From Sagittula sp. P11 (GTDB lineage: Bacteria > Pseudomonadota > Alphaproteobacteria > Rhodobacterales > Rhodobacteraceae), in contig NZ_CP021913.1 of assembly GCF_002814095.1 (NCBI RefSeq), forward strand, positions 124,001 through 188,000: a stretch of DNA of 64,000 nt. Reading direction: 5' to 3'. The translations under genes and the position numbers were made by a program. The notes below the pieces were generated by a model, which made no database searches, was not told the origin of the DNA, and saw only the letters and a list, made by a program, of their open reading frames with translations. Shown piece by piece: positions 8,129 to 16,629 of this stretch; position 1 is the stretch's first letter; each line of letters starts with the position of its first letter.

Positions 8129-10045
8129 CTACCCTTGCGGCAAGAGAACGCCATCGAAGAATGCCGCCAGTTCCGCCGTGCCGTCCAGCGGGAGGACATG
8201 GGCGACGTACTGGTCGGGCCGCACGACGATCATGCAGCCCTTCTCGCGGTCGATGCCGCGCATGTCGAAGATGTCGCCCATCCCCTTGTGATCGACGCTG
8301 AAGACCTTCTCGTGATCCTGAAGGCCCAGCGGCCCCTTGATCGGTTTCAGGAGCGGCGGCATGTCCTCCATCGCCACAGCCTCGAACGTCTGCTGGAACA
8401 CCGCGCGCAGGTCGATGATCGCGTCCGGGTCCTCGCCCTCACGTATGCAGCGCACCACCGGAGAGGCAGGGTCCTGTTCCAGCCACTCCGCCAGCCGGTG
8501 GATGGCCGAGCCGGGCGCGGAGGTGTCGTCCCTCCCACCAAACGCGTAGATGCGCCAGCGCCCGTCCGCCTCCGCCACATGCCCTAGCTGCATCTGCATG
8601 GCGTCCGCCACGCGCACCACCGGCGCGGAGTGGAACCGGCGCCCGATCTCCTCCCCCGTGGCAAGGTGCTGGTGGGCGGGTTCCGCCGTCAGGGCCGACG
8701 CATCGTACTTCACCGCGAGGCCGCCGGTGAACATCAGGTTCTCGATGAACTGCTTCTGGAACCGCGGCATGCCCGAGCCGTCCAGTTCCGATTGGCCCGG
8801 TGGGGCCGACATGATCCGCGCCCACTGGTGATCCGTGTCGATCAGGCGCTTGGCCTCCACCCAGCGTTCGGCGGAATACGTGCGCAGCAGGCTGGCGTCG
8901 GCACGGCCGCTCAACACATGCGCCAACTTCCAGCCGAGGTTGAAGCTGTCCTGCATCGATACGTTCATCCCCTGCCCGGCCTTCGGGCTGTGGGTGTGAC
9001 AGGCGTCCCCGGCGGTGAAGACGCGCGGGTTGCGGTCCTCGCCCGGGCCCACGTCGTCGAAACGGTCGGTCAGGCGGTGCCCGATCTCGTAGATCGACCA
9101 CCAGACCACCTGCTTCACGTCGATGGTATAGGGCGCCATGATCCGGTTCGCCGCTGCGATCATATCATCGGCCGAGAACTTGCGGCTGGAGACACGCTCG
9201 TCCGGGTTCAGCTTGTCCAACTCGACATACATCCGGAACAGATAACCGCCCTCCCGCGGAAGGATCAGGATGTTGCCCTCGGACTGCGAGGCGACAAGGC
9301 ACTTCTGGCGCACATCGGGGAAGTCGGTGTTGGCGAGGATGTCCATCACACCCCAGGCCTGGTGCGCGGCATCGCCGTGCAACTGCCCGCCGATGGCCTT
9401 GCGCACGTTGGATCGGGCGCCGTCGCAGCCGACCACGTAGTTGGCCCGGACCGTCGCCGTCTCACCGGGATTGATGCCGGTGTTTTCCAGCGTGACCGTA
9501 ACCGGGTGATCCTCGGTGTCCGGATCGACCACGACATCCACGACCGACCAGCCGTAATCCGGCTCCAGCCGCGACGGCGCCTTGCGCATCACGTCGAGGA
9601 ACAACTCATGGATGCGGGCCTGGTTGATGAGCGTGTGCGGCATCTCGGAGCTGTCCTCCGGCACGTCCTGCACCCTGCCGATCCGGCGGATATGGGAGGG
9701 GTTCGCGGGGTCCGGCGACCAGAAGGCCGTCTGGTTCACCCAGCAGCTTTCGCGCTTCACCTTCTCGCCGAAACCGAAGGCCTGGAACATCTCCATCGTG
9801 CGGGTGTTCACGCCATCCGCCTGCCCCTTCTCGATCGGTCCCGGCTTGCGCTCGACGATCATCACGTCGATCTCCGGGAACCGCGAGAGCTGCGCCGCGA
9901 GGCAGAGGCCCGCCGGACCGCAGCCCGCGATCAGCACGTCCACCTCCCTTGGCAGGGGCGCATGTGGCCCCCTGTCCCGTCGGTTGGGTGCGGCGTTGCG
10001 GATGTCCGGATCTCCGCCACGAAAGCCGTCCAGATAGAATTGCAT
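8129..10045 (-). CDS. mobA: 3-hydroxybenzoate 4-monooxygenase (FAD-dependent)
   Basis: This 638-residue flavoprotein matches the MobA type that hydroxylates 3-hydroxybenzoate to protocatechuate with NADPH and O2. It starts MQFYLDGFRGGDPDI like known MobA proteins and has the FAD fingerprint VLIAGCGPAGLCLAAQL (about residues 37-53), GQADGVNTRTMEMFQAF, the YVVGCDGARSNVR motif, the second FAD motif AGDACHTHSPKAGQG with MQDSFNLGWKL behind it, and a C-terminal thioredoxin-like domain ending in VVRPDQYVAHVLPL. Length equals that of MobA from Comamonas as I remember it. It is divergent from a MarR regulator gene, as mobA is from mobR, across a short region with paired repeats. No ring-cleavage genes lie in the window. 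Confidence 0.9.
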   Translation of the reverse strand: MQFYLDGFRGGDPDIRNAAPNRRDRGPHAPLPREVDVLIAGCGPAGLCLAAQLSRFPEIDVMIVERKPGPIEKGQADGVNTRTMEMFQAFGFGEKVKRESCWVNQTAFWSPDPANPSHIRRIGRVQDVPEDSSEMPHTLINQARIHELFLDVMRKAPSRLEPDYGWSVVDVVVDPDTEDHPVTVTLENTGINPGETATVRANYVVGCDGARSNVRKAIGGQLHGDAAHQAWGVMDILANTDFPDVRQKCLVASQSEGNILILPREGGYLFRMYVELDKLNPDERVSSRKFSADDMIAAANRIMAPYTIDVKQVVWWSIYEIGHRLTDRFDDVGPGEDRNPRVFTAGDACHTHSPKAGQGMNVSMQDSFNLGWKLAHVLSGRADASLLRTYSAERWVEAKRLIDTDHQWARIMSAPPGQSELDGSGMPRFQKQFIENLMFTGGLAVKYDASALTAEPAHQHLATGEEIGRRFHSAPVVRVADAMQMQLGHVAEADGRWRIYAFGGRDDTSAPGSAIHRLAEWLEQDPASPVVRCIREGEDPDAIIDLRAVFQQTFEAVAMEDMPPLLKPIKGPLGLQDHEKVFSVDHKGMGDIFDMRGIDREKGCMIVVRPDQYVAHVLPLDGTAELAAFFDGVLLPQG

Positions 10046-10084
10046 GGTCTCTCCTCCTCGCGCCGCAGCCCTTCCGGCACCAAT

Positions 10085-10141
10085 TGATAACTGTACATAT
10101 CATTTTCCGTCAATAAAAATAAGTGTACAAATCATTACCGT
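10085..10141. promoter_or_regulatory. Paired operator-like repeats between mobA and the MarR gene
   Basis: Two near-identical direct repeats lie 32 bases apart, about three helical turns: TGTACATATCATTTTCCGT from 10092 and TGTACAAATCATTACCGT from 10124. Each starts with the palindrome TGTACA. The first also sits inside the dyad TGATA/TATCA (10085-10102). They lie in the AT-rich 149-base intergenic region and are the best candidates for binding sites of the adjacent MarR protein. Confidence 0.6.
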
Positions 10142-10194
10142 GAACCTATTGTCTTTGCTGACTTTCATGAAACACCGAACCTGCGGAGCGCGCG

Positions 10195-10650
10195 ATGAAA
10201 GTGCATGCCATGCCCGGTCACCTGATTCGACGGCTGAACCAGATTTCGACGCAGGTGTTCTCGCGGCACATGGCGGATGCCGGGTACGATCTGACGCCCG
10301 TACAGTTCGCCGCCCTCGACGCGATCATCGCGCGCCCCGGCATCGACCAGGCCAGCGTCGCGGCGGCCATCGCCTATGACCGTGCGACCATTGGTGGCGT
10401 GATCGACCGGCTCGAACAGAAGGGACTGGTGCGGCGCGAGGTCAGCCGGCACGACCGCCGCGCCCGCGAGGTCCGCCCGACCGAAGAGGGCGCAGCCATG
10501 TACGAGACGATCCTGCCTGTCGTGACGGCCCTGCAAGAGGACGTGCTGAACGGGCTGACCGCCGAAGAACGCGAGACGTTCATGACGCTCGCCCGGAAGG
10601 TCGTCGGCCCGGTGGAAGACACCCCTTCCGCGCCGACGAGCAAGGTGTGA
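10195..10650 (+). CDS. MarR-family transcriptional regulator (MobR-like)
   Basis: This 151-residue protein has the MarR winged-helix order: an N-terminal dimerisation helix (HLIRRLNQISTQVFS), DLTPVQFAALDAI, a helix-turn-helix (DQASVAAAIAYDRATIGGVIDRLEQKGLV), and a wing (RREVSRHDRRAREVRPTEEG), then C-terminal helices. MarR proteins often release DNA on binding phenolic acids. Its divergent position next to mobA copies the mobA-mobR pair known in Comamonas, so it likely represses mobA until 3-hydroxybenzoate is present; this role is inferred. GGAG lies 6 bases before the ATG. It ends 4 bases before the convergent end of the ior gene. Confidence 0.85.
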   Translation: MKVHAMPGHLIRRLNQISTQVFSRHMADAGYDLTPVQFAALDAIIARPGIDQASVAAAIAYDRATIGGVIDRLEQKGLVRREVSRHDRRAREVRPTEEGAAMYETILPVVTALQEDVLNGLTAEERETFMTLARKVVGPVEDTPSAPTSKV

Positions 10651-10654
10651 GCGG

Positions 10655-13600
10655 TTATTCCGCCGCCTGAGACACCGGCGCGCCGCCTGCTTTCAAGAGC
10701 GTCAGCAACTCCTCGCGGCGCTTGGCGGCCTTTGCCTCGTTAGCGATCTTGACCGGGCCGAACCCGCGGATCTGGAGCGGCAGTTCCGCCAGAGCGATCA
10801 GCGGATCCATGATCTCTGGCCGGGCCTTCGGCAGCCATTCGGCCATGTCGGCCTCGTACTGTGCGATCAGCGCCCGCTCCATCCGGCGTTCTTCCGACCG
10901 TCCGAAGACGTCCCAGACGGTGCCGCGCAGACCCTTCATCCGCGCCAGCATCCCGAAAACCTTCAGCATCTTCTCGCCGTAGGGTTTCTTCTCCGGGCGT
11001 CCGTCCGGCCCTTCCTTCGCCACCAGCGGCGGAGACAGGTGGAACGTCATCTCGAAGTCGCCGCCGAACTGCGCGCGGGCCTTGTCGCGGGTTTCGAGGT
11101 GCAGGCGCGCGACCTCGTATTCATCCTTGTAGGCCAGGAGCTTGTGATAGCCCTTCGCGACCGCCTCTTTCAGGCGCGGATCGGCGATGTCCTTCATGCG
11201 CGCGCGGTATTTGTCGGCCAGCGCCTCGTCCTGGTATTTCACGAGGTGATCGGCGCGGAAGGCGATCTTCTCGTCCAGCGACTTCGGCTTGTCGACAACG
11301 ACCGGCTCCAGCAGGCGCGCGGCATCCTGCGGGTGCAGAACGGCCCAGCGTCCGATCTCGAACGCGCGCAGGTTGCGCTGGACGGCGGCCCCGTTCAGTT
11401 CCACCGCGGCGGCAATCGCATCGTGCGACAGCGGCACCAGCCCCATTTGCCACGCCGCGCCAAGGATCATCATGTTCGAGAAGATGGAGTCGCCCATCGT
11501 CGCCTTGGCAAGGTCGCTGGCGTCGAACATCGCGAGCCGGTCCTTGATCCGTGCCTCGAGCGCCAGTTTCAGCGCGTCGATCGGCAGGGCAAACTCGGTG
11601 TTGCGGGTGAAGTCGCCGGTGATGATCTCGTGGCTGTTCACGACAGCGCCGGTGCGCCCGGCCCTCGTCAGACCCAGCGTCTTCGCCCCGGCACTGACCA
11701 CGAGATCGCCGCCGATCAGCGCGTCCGCCTCGCCGGTCGCCACGCGCACGGCCGAGATGTCGTCGGGCTTTTCGGCGATGCGCAGGTGGATGTGCACCGC
11801 GCCGCCCTTCTGGGCGAGGCCCGCCATCTCCATCATGGCCGCACCTTTGCCGTCGATCTGAGCCGCCTGCGCCAGAACCGCGCCGATGGTCACGACCCCG
11901 GTGCCGCCGACGCCAGTCACGACCACGTTGAACGTCCCGTCGATCTTCGGCAGGTCAGGCTGCGGCATGTCCGGCAATTCGAGCTTGGCGACCTCTGCCT
12001 TCTTCACCTCTGCGCCTTCCAGCGTGACGAACGACGGGCAGAACCCCTTCAGGCAGGAAAAGTCCTTGTTGCAGGCGGACTGGTCGATGGCCCGCTTGCG
12101 GCCCAGTTCCGTCTCTTCGGGCACGATCGCCACGCAGTTCGATTGAACGCCGCAATCGCCGCAGCCCTCGCAGACATCGGTGTTGATGAAGACCCGCTTG
12201 TCGGGATCGGGGAACTGGCCGCGCTTGCGGCGGCGGCGCTTCTCGGCGGCGCAGGTCTGGATATAGAGCAGAACGGACACGCCCTCATGCTGCGCCAGCC
12301 CCTTCTGCACCTCGGACAGTTCCGCGCGTTCGTGCATCGTCACGCCCGACGGGAACGCGCTGAAGGCCACGTCCTCCTTCTCGTCATAGACCACAGCAAC
12401 ACGCTCGACCCCCATGGCACGCACCTCGTCGGCGATGCGCTGGGGGGTGAGGCCGCCCTCGTTCTTCTGGCCGCCGGTCATGGCGACCGCGTCGTTGAAG
12501 AGGATCTTGTAGGTGATGTTGACGTCCGAGGCCAAGGCCGCGCGGATCGCCTGCACGCCGGAGTGGTTGTAGGTGCCGTCGCCCAGGTTCTGGAAAACGT
12601 GCCCGGTCCTGGAGAACGGCGCCTCGCCGATCCAGTTCGCGCCCTCGGCCCCCATGTGGGTGAAGCCGAGCGTCGAGCGGTCCATCCACTGCACCATGTA
12701 GTGACAACCGATCCCGGCATAGGCGCGCGACCCCTCCGGCACCTTTGTCGACGAATTGTGCGGGCAGCCCGCGCAGAAATACGGGACGCGTGCGGCGATG
12801 TCGGGCGTGTTGTCGGCCCGCGTCGCCTCTTCGATCTTCCTGAGCCCGGCACGGACGGCATCGGTGCCCCGGCCTTCCTCGATCAGGATCTCGCCCAGCT
12901 TGCGGCCGATCCACATCGGGTCTAGCGCGCCGCGCGTCGGGAACAGCTCGTCGCGGTGCATGCCGCCCGCGCCGCCCTTGTACCAGCCGTAGACGCGCCG
13001 GCCGCGACGGTCGTCAAAGATCGCCTCCTTGACCTGCACCTCGATCAGCTTGCGCTTCTCCTCGACGATGACGATCAGTTCGAGATCCTCGGCCCAGTCG
13101 TGGAAGCCCTGCATGTCCAGCGGGAAGACCTGCCCGACCTTGTAGGTCGTGATGCCGAGCCGCTCCGCCTCGGCCTCGTCGATGCCCAGAAGGGTCAGCG
13201 CGTGCACGAGGTCCAGCCAGTTCTTGCCCGCTGAGACGAAGCCGATCTTCGCCCCCGGCTTGCCCCAGATCCGCTTGTCCATGCCGTTCGCGCGGGAGAA
13301 CGCCTCGGCCGCAAAGCGTTTGTGGTCGATCATGCGCGTTTCCTGCGCATGGGGCGTGTCGCCGAGACGGATGTTCAGACCGCCCTCCGGCACCGGGAAA
13401 TCGGGCGTGACAAGGGACACGCGATCGGGACGGCCATCGACGACCGCCGTGGCTTCGACCGTGTCCTTCATCGTCTTCAGACCGACCCAAAGGCCCGAGA
13501 ACCGGCTGAGCGCGTAGCCGTAGAGCCCGTAATCGAGGATTTCCTGCACCCCGGCGGGCGAAACGACCGGCATATAGGCATCGACCAGCGCCCATTCGCT

Positions 13601-14074
13601 TTGATGGAGGACGGTGGAGGATTCACCCGTGTGGTCGTCCCCCATGGCCATCAGGACGCCGCCGTGTTTCGAGGTGCCCGCCATGTTGGCGTGACGCATG
13701 GCATCGCCGGAACGGTCGACGCCCGGCCCCTTGCCGTACCAGAGACCGAAGACCCCGTCGAAGCGCCCCTCGCCCCGCAGTTCGGCCTGCTGGGAGCCCC
13801 AGAGCGCCGTCGCCGCGAGATCCTCGTTCAGGCCCTCTTCGAAGCGTATGTCGTTTTCGCGCAACGTCTTTTCGGCGCGGCGCATCTGCATGTCGACGGC
13901 GCCGAGCGGCGAACCGCGATAGCCGGTGACATAGCCCGCGGTGTTCAGTCCTGCCTGCCGGTCCCGCGCCTTCTGCGTCAGCATGAGGCGGACGAGGGCC
14001 TGGGTCCCGTTCAGGAGAACGGTGTCGCGGGACAGGTCGAAACGGTCGTTCAGGGTGATCTTGTGCTTGGTCAT
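10655..14074 (-). CDS. Indolepyruvate ferredoxin oxidoreductase, fused alpha-beta type
   Basis: This 1139-residue enzyme oxidatively decarboxylates arylpyruvates (or branched 2-oxoacids) to acyl-CoA, passing electrons to ferredoxin. One chain holds all modules: an N-terminal pyrimidine-type thiamin-diphosphate domain (TQALVRLMLTQKARDRQ onward), a diphosphate-binding domain (FCAGCPHNSSTKVPEG, GIGCHYM, GDGTYNHSGVQAIRAAL), a Cys-rich iron-sulfur segment (VCEGCGDCGVQSNC to CLKGFCPSF), and a C-terminal gamma-type domain (VVVTGVGGTGVVTIGAVLA, MAGLAQKGGAVHIHL). The fused form is common in aerobic proteobacteria for aromatic amino-acid breakdown. GGGAGG lies upstream of the start at 14074. It is divergent from a LysR gene. 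Confidence 0.92.
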   Translation of the reverse strand: MTKHKITLNDRFDLSRDTVLLNGTQALVRLMLTQKARDRQAGLNTAGYVTGYRGSPLGAVDMQMRRAEKTLRENDIRFEEGLNEDLAATALWGSQQAELRGEGRFDGVFGLWYGKGPGVDRSGDAMRHANMAGTSKHGGVLMAMGDDHTGESSTVLHQSEWALVDAYMPVVSPAGVQEILDYGLYGYALSRFSGLWVGLKTMKDTVEATAVVDGRPDRVSLVTPDFPVPEGGLNIRLGDTPHAQETRMIDHKRFAAEAFSRANGMDKRIWGKPGAKIGFVSAGKNWLDLVHALTLLGIDEAEAERLGITTYKVGQVFPLDMQGFHDWAEDLELIVIVEEKRKLIEVQVKEAIFDDRRGRRVYGWYKGGAGGMHRDELFPTRGALDPMWIGRKLGEILIEEGRGTDAVRAGLRKIEEATRADNTPDIAARVPYFCAGCPHNSSTKVPEGSRAYAGIGCHYMVQWMDRSTLGFTHMGAEGANWIGEAPFSRTGHVFQNLGDGTYNHSGVQAIRAALASDVNITYKILFNDAVAMTGGQKNEGGLTPQRIADEVRAMGVERVAVVYDEKEDVAFSAFPSGVTMHERAELSEVQKGLAQHEGVSVLLYIQTCAAEKRRRRKRGQFPDPDKRVFINTDVCEGCGDCGVQSNCVAIVPEETELGRKRAIDQSACNKDFSCLKGFCPSFVTLEGAEVKKAEVAKLELPDMPQPDLPKIDGTFNVVVTGVGGTGVVTIGAVLAQAAQIDGKGAAMMEMAGLAQKGGAVHIHLRIAEKPDDISAVRVATGEADALIGGDLVVSAGAKTLGLTRAGRTGAVVNSHEIITGDFTRNTEFALPIDALKLALEARIKDRLAMFDASDLAKATMGDSIFSNMMILGAAWQMGLVPLSHDAIAAAVELNGAAVQRNLRAFEIGRWAVLHPQDAARLLEPVVVDKPKSLDEKIAFRADHLVKYQDEALADKYRARMKDIADPRLKEAVAKGYHKLLAYKDEYEVARLHLETRDKARAQFGGDFEMTFHLSPPLVAKEGPDGRPEKKPYGEKMLKVFGMLARMKGLRGTVWDVFGRSEERRMERALIAQYEADMAEWLPKARPEIMDPLIALAELPLQIRGFGPVKIANEAKAAKRREELLTLLKAGGAPVSQAAE

Positions 14075-14169
14075 CCGGCGCCTCCCAACGCTGAAGTTAT
14101 AAGCATTGTAGCGCAAATTTAGGTAAATACCACTGACCTTAATGGGATTTTTTTCCGCAAATGCCGAGC

Positions 14170-14196
14170 GTTAAGTCAACTTCTTATTCATTTAAC
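14170..14196. promoter_or_regulatory. Possible LysR-type operator between ior and lysR
   Basis: The 166-base divergent region is AT-rich and contains GTTAA (14170-14174) facing TTAAC (14192-14196), an inverted pair with a 17-base spacer. LysR regulators often bind such dyads between themselves and a divergent target. No clear sigma-70 boxes were assigned. Confidence 0.25.
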
Positions 14197-14240
14197 AGAT
14201 TCCGTCCATTATGTGTGCGCCAACAGCGGAAAGTGTCGGT

Positions 14241-15146
14241 ATGGATTGGGACAAGCTCAGAATATTTCACGCAGTGGCAGATGCGGGTAGCCTCACACAC
14301 GCTGGGGATGCGCTCCATCTGTCGCAATCGGCGGTGTCGCGGCAGGTCCGCGCGCTGGAAGAGGCGCTCAACACGACGCTCTTCCATCGCCATGCGCGTG
14401 GACTGATTCTCACCGAACAGGGTGAACTTCTGTTCGACGCCACCTCGTCGATGGTCAAACGCATCGACAGCGCCACCGCCCGCATTCGCGACAGCGAAGA
14501 GGAAGTCTTCGGCGAACTCAAGGTCACGACGACCCACGGGTTCGGGGCGCTGTGGCTCGCCCCGCGTCTGACCAAGCTCTACGAGAAGTACCCCGACCTG
14601 AAGATCGACCTGATGCTGGAAGAGCGCGTGCTCGACCTGCCGATGCGCGAGGCCGACGTCGCGATCCGCATGAAAGAACCCAGCCAGGCCGACCTGATCC
14701 GCAAGCGCCTGATGTCGATCCGCATGCGCATGTACGCCTCGCCCGACTATCTTGCAGAGCACGGCGAACCCACGCGGCTGGAAGAGATGGTCTCTCACCG
14801 CCTGATCTGCCAGAAGCCCGGCGCGCCGCAGGTGCTGGCGGGCGAACAGCTCGTTCAGTCGTTGCTGGCCAACGATGTGCAGACCACGCTGACGGTGAAC
14901 AACTACTTCGGCGTGCTGCAGGCCGTGATCTCGAACCTCGGGATCGGTGTGCTGCCCGACTACATCATCGAGGATTTCCCGACGATGGTCCGGGTTCTGC
15001 CGGACATCGAGAGCGTCGAGGTGCCCGTTTTCCTCGCATATCCTGAAGAACTCAGACAATCCAAGCGTGTGTCGGCCTTCCGGGATTTCGTGCAGGATGA
15101 AATTATCGCTCACCGCCGCCAGCGAAAGGCGATGGGCATGGACTGA
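14241..15146 (+). CDS. LysR-family transcriptional regulator
   Basis: The 301-residue protein starts MDWDKLRIFHAVADAGSLT, the typical LysR helix-turn-helix (LHLSQSAVSRQVRALEEAL, about residues 27-45), followed by a substrate-binding domain in two lobes (LKVTTTHGFGALWLAPRL to PDIESVEVPVFLAYPEEL). The start at 14241 follows GGAAAG; an upstream ATG at 14211 would add 10 residues before a family-typical N-terminus. Divergence from the ior gene suggests it controls aromatic 2-oxoacid use, but this is inference from position. A candidate small-RNA gene lies about 80-115 bases downstream. Confidence 0.88.
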   Translation: MDWDKLRIFHAVADAGSLTHAGDALHLSQSAVSRQVRALEEALNTTLFHRHARGLILTEQGELLFDATSSMVKRIDSATARIRDSEEEVFGELKVTTTHGFGALWLAPRLTKLYEKYPDLKIDLMLEERVLDLPMREADVAIRMKEPSQADLIRKRLMSIRMRMYASPDYLAEHGEPTRLEEMVSHRLICQKPGAPQVLAGEQLVQSLLANDVQTTLTVNNYFGVLQAVISNLGIGVLPDYIIEDFPTMVRVLPDIESVEVPVFLAYPEELRQSKRVSAFRDFVQDEIIAHRRQRKAMGMD

Positions 15147-15225
15147 ATTCCCGCATGACGGGAAAAATCACTGTGGTATGCACGTCACGCATGGCGGGAA
15201 TGCTGCAGGTGCGGCGTAAATGTCC

Positions 15226-15253
15226 TTGATCGATTCATGTGTGATGACATATT
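15226..15253 (+). promoter_or_regulatory. Possible sigma-70 promoter of the small-RNA candidate
   Basis: TTGATC (15226-15231) and CATATT (15248-15253) are spaced by 16 bases. They would start transcription near 15260, exactly at the first base of a hairpin. Both boxes are fair matches to TTGACA and TATAAT. Confidence 0.4.
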
Positions 15254-15259
15254 CGGCAG

Positions 15260-15343
15260 ATGACGAAGCGATGCATCTTTTTCTTCGCATCGTCATACCT
15301 CCCTGTTGGACTACGGCCGAGCTTTGTGCTCGGCCTTTTTTTT
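15260..15343 (+). ncRNA. Candidate small RNA with two hairpins and an anti-Shine-Dalgarno stretch
   Basis: The 84-base region forms two clear stems. The first pairs ATGACGA with TCGTCAT and, across one A-A mismatch, GCGA with TCGC, with a 13-base loop (15260-15296). The second is a perfect terminator stem. Between them lies an unpaired segment, ACCTCCCTGTTGGACTAC (15297-15314), whose CCTCCC can pair with ribosome binding sites. The unit has its own possible promoter, no open frame, and sits alone between lysR and a DUF454 gene. A plain 3' end of the lysR transcript would explain the terminator but not the upstream hairpin or promoter boxes. Confidence 0.5.
15315..15343 (+). terminator. Strong Rho-independent terminator
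   Basis: GGCCGAGC and GCTCGGCC form a perfect 8-bp stem around TTTGT, followed by eight T residues (15336-15343). It ends the small-RNA candidate or the lysR transcript. Confidence 0.92.
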
Positions 15344-15504
15344 GGCCGAACCTCTTCTTGCTCGCCCTTCCCTCATCGCAATGGCGGGAACGGCACATGA
15401 CAAGCCGTGCCGCGACACAACGCCAATGGACCCGCCCTTCCCACCCGCCATCACGGCGCTACCCTGAACACCCGTAGCAGCAACCTCACGGACACCCGCG
15501 CCAG

Positions 15505-15882
15505 ATGCCCCTTCGCCCGCACATGTTCGCCCGTCCGGTCTGGGTCACGCTTGGCGCGCTGTCCCTCGGGCTCGGCATTATTGGCATCGTACTGCCGATC
15601 CTGCCGACGACGCCCCTCGTGCTGCTGGCGGCGTTCTGCTTCGGCAAGGGCTCTCCCCGGCTGCGGCTGTGGCTCGAAACGCACCGGACCTTCGGCCCGC
15701 CGATCCGCGCGTGGGAAACGACGGGCGCCATCTCGCGCCGTCACAAGCGCATGGCGCTGGGGATGATGGCCGTCACCTTCTGCATCGGGCTGATCCTTGC
15801 CCTTCCGCTGCACGTCCTCGCGATTCAGGCGGTCTGCTTCCTTGGCGCGGGCACCTACGTCTGGACGCGCCCGGACGCGTGA
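15505..15882 (+). CDS. DUF454 (YbaN-family) small inner-membrane protein
   Basis: The 125-residue protein has an N-terminal membrane hairpin (GALSLGLGIIGIVLPILPTTPLVLL in two halves), the family stretch AAFCFGKGSPRLRLWLETH, and a second pair of membrane segments near the C-terminus. The GIVLPxLPTTPxxLLAAxxF pattern is the DUF454 hallmark. Its function is unknown. Codon use and neighbours are ordinary. Confidence 0.88.
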   Translation: MPLRPHMFARPVWVTLGALSLGLGIIGIVLPILPTTPLVLLAAFCFGKGSPRLRLWLETHRTFGPPIRAWETTGAISRRHKRMALGMMAVTFCIGLILALPLHVLAIQAVCFLGAGTYVWTRPDA

Positions 15883-15953
15883 ACCGCCCCTGCGCTTGCG
15901 GCGACGGGCAAAAACGGTAACGTCCGCCCGTATTCGAGACAAAGGATTCCCGT

Positions 15954-16523
15954 ATGTCGTCTTCGCTGATGCTCTCCTGTTCGTGCGGCAGCATGTCGTG
16001 GAGCCTCGCCTCCGCCGCGCCGCGCCGTCATGTCGTCTGTTACTGTGCCGACTGCCGCAGCTTTCCCAAAGCGCTCGGCCATCCGGAGTTTCTTGACGAG
16101 AACGGCGGCCTGCACATCCTTCAGACCGTGCCCGGCCATGTTACCATCACCCACGGGCATCAGCATCTGGCCGCGCTGAAACTCTCTCCGAAGGGCATGG
16201 TGCGATACCATTCGGGCTGCTGCGGCACGCCCATCGCCAACGTGCTCGAAAAGAAGACCCTGCCTTTCGTCGGCTTGGCCATCCCCGCGCCCGCCGAGCA
16301 ATGCGGCCCCGTCCGCAGCCGCGTCAACGTCGACAGCACCCGCGGCAAGGTGAAGGAGCTGAATCCAGCGGCCGCCTTCTTCACTGTCTTCGGGCGCGCC
16401 GTCGGGGCTGTCTTCAAAGGCAAGACCAACGGCCCGTTCCATGGCGAAGACGGGCTGCCGGTGGTCACGCCCCGGGTGCTGACACTGGCGGAACGCAACG
16501 CCGCGCGCACACCGCTGGACTGA
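15954..16523 (+). CDS. DUF6151-type protein with GFA-like cysteines
   Basis: The 189-residue protein has cysteines placed like the zinc-binding sites of the glutathione-dependent formaldehyde-activating (GFA) family: SCSCGSMSW near the N-terminus, CYCADCRSF (about residues 29-37), and HSGCCGTPIAN. This suggests a small beta-rich zinc protein. The family is called DUF6151 from memory; no reaction is known. AAAGGA lies 7 bases before the ATG. purL follows about 100 bases downstream on the same strand. Confidence 0.7.
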   Translation: MSSSLMLSCSCGSMSWSLASAAPRRHVVCYCADCRSFPKALGHPEFLDENGGLHILQTVPGHVTITHGHQHLAALKLSPKGMVRYHSGCCGTPIANVLEKKTLPFVGLAIPAPAEQCGPVRSRVNVDSTRGKVKELNPAAAFFTVFGRAVGAVFKGKTNGPFHGEDGLPVVTPRVLTLAERNAARTPLD

Positions 16524-16629
16524 CGGCCGGGGTGCGCGCTCCTGCTGCACCAAAGCGGCCGCTTGCCCCCTTCCCCCTGCCGCGCCCTTGCCTTAAACGG
16601 GGCGCGCAACGCCACGTCAGGGGAAAGAC

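Noticed and set aside
11039-12925. 628-codon forward frame opposite the ior gene
   Set aside because: The reverse strand holds clear thiamin-diphosphate and iron-sulfur motifs; the forward frame has none.
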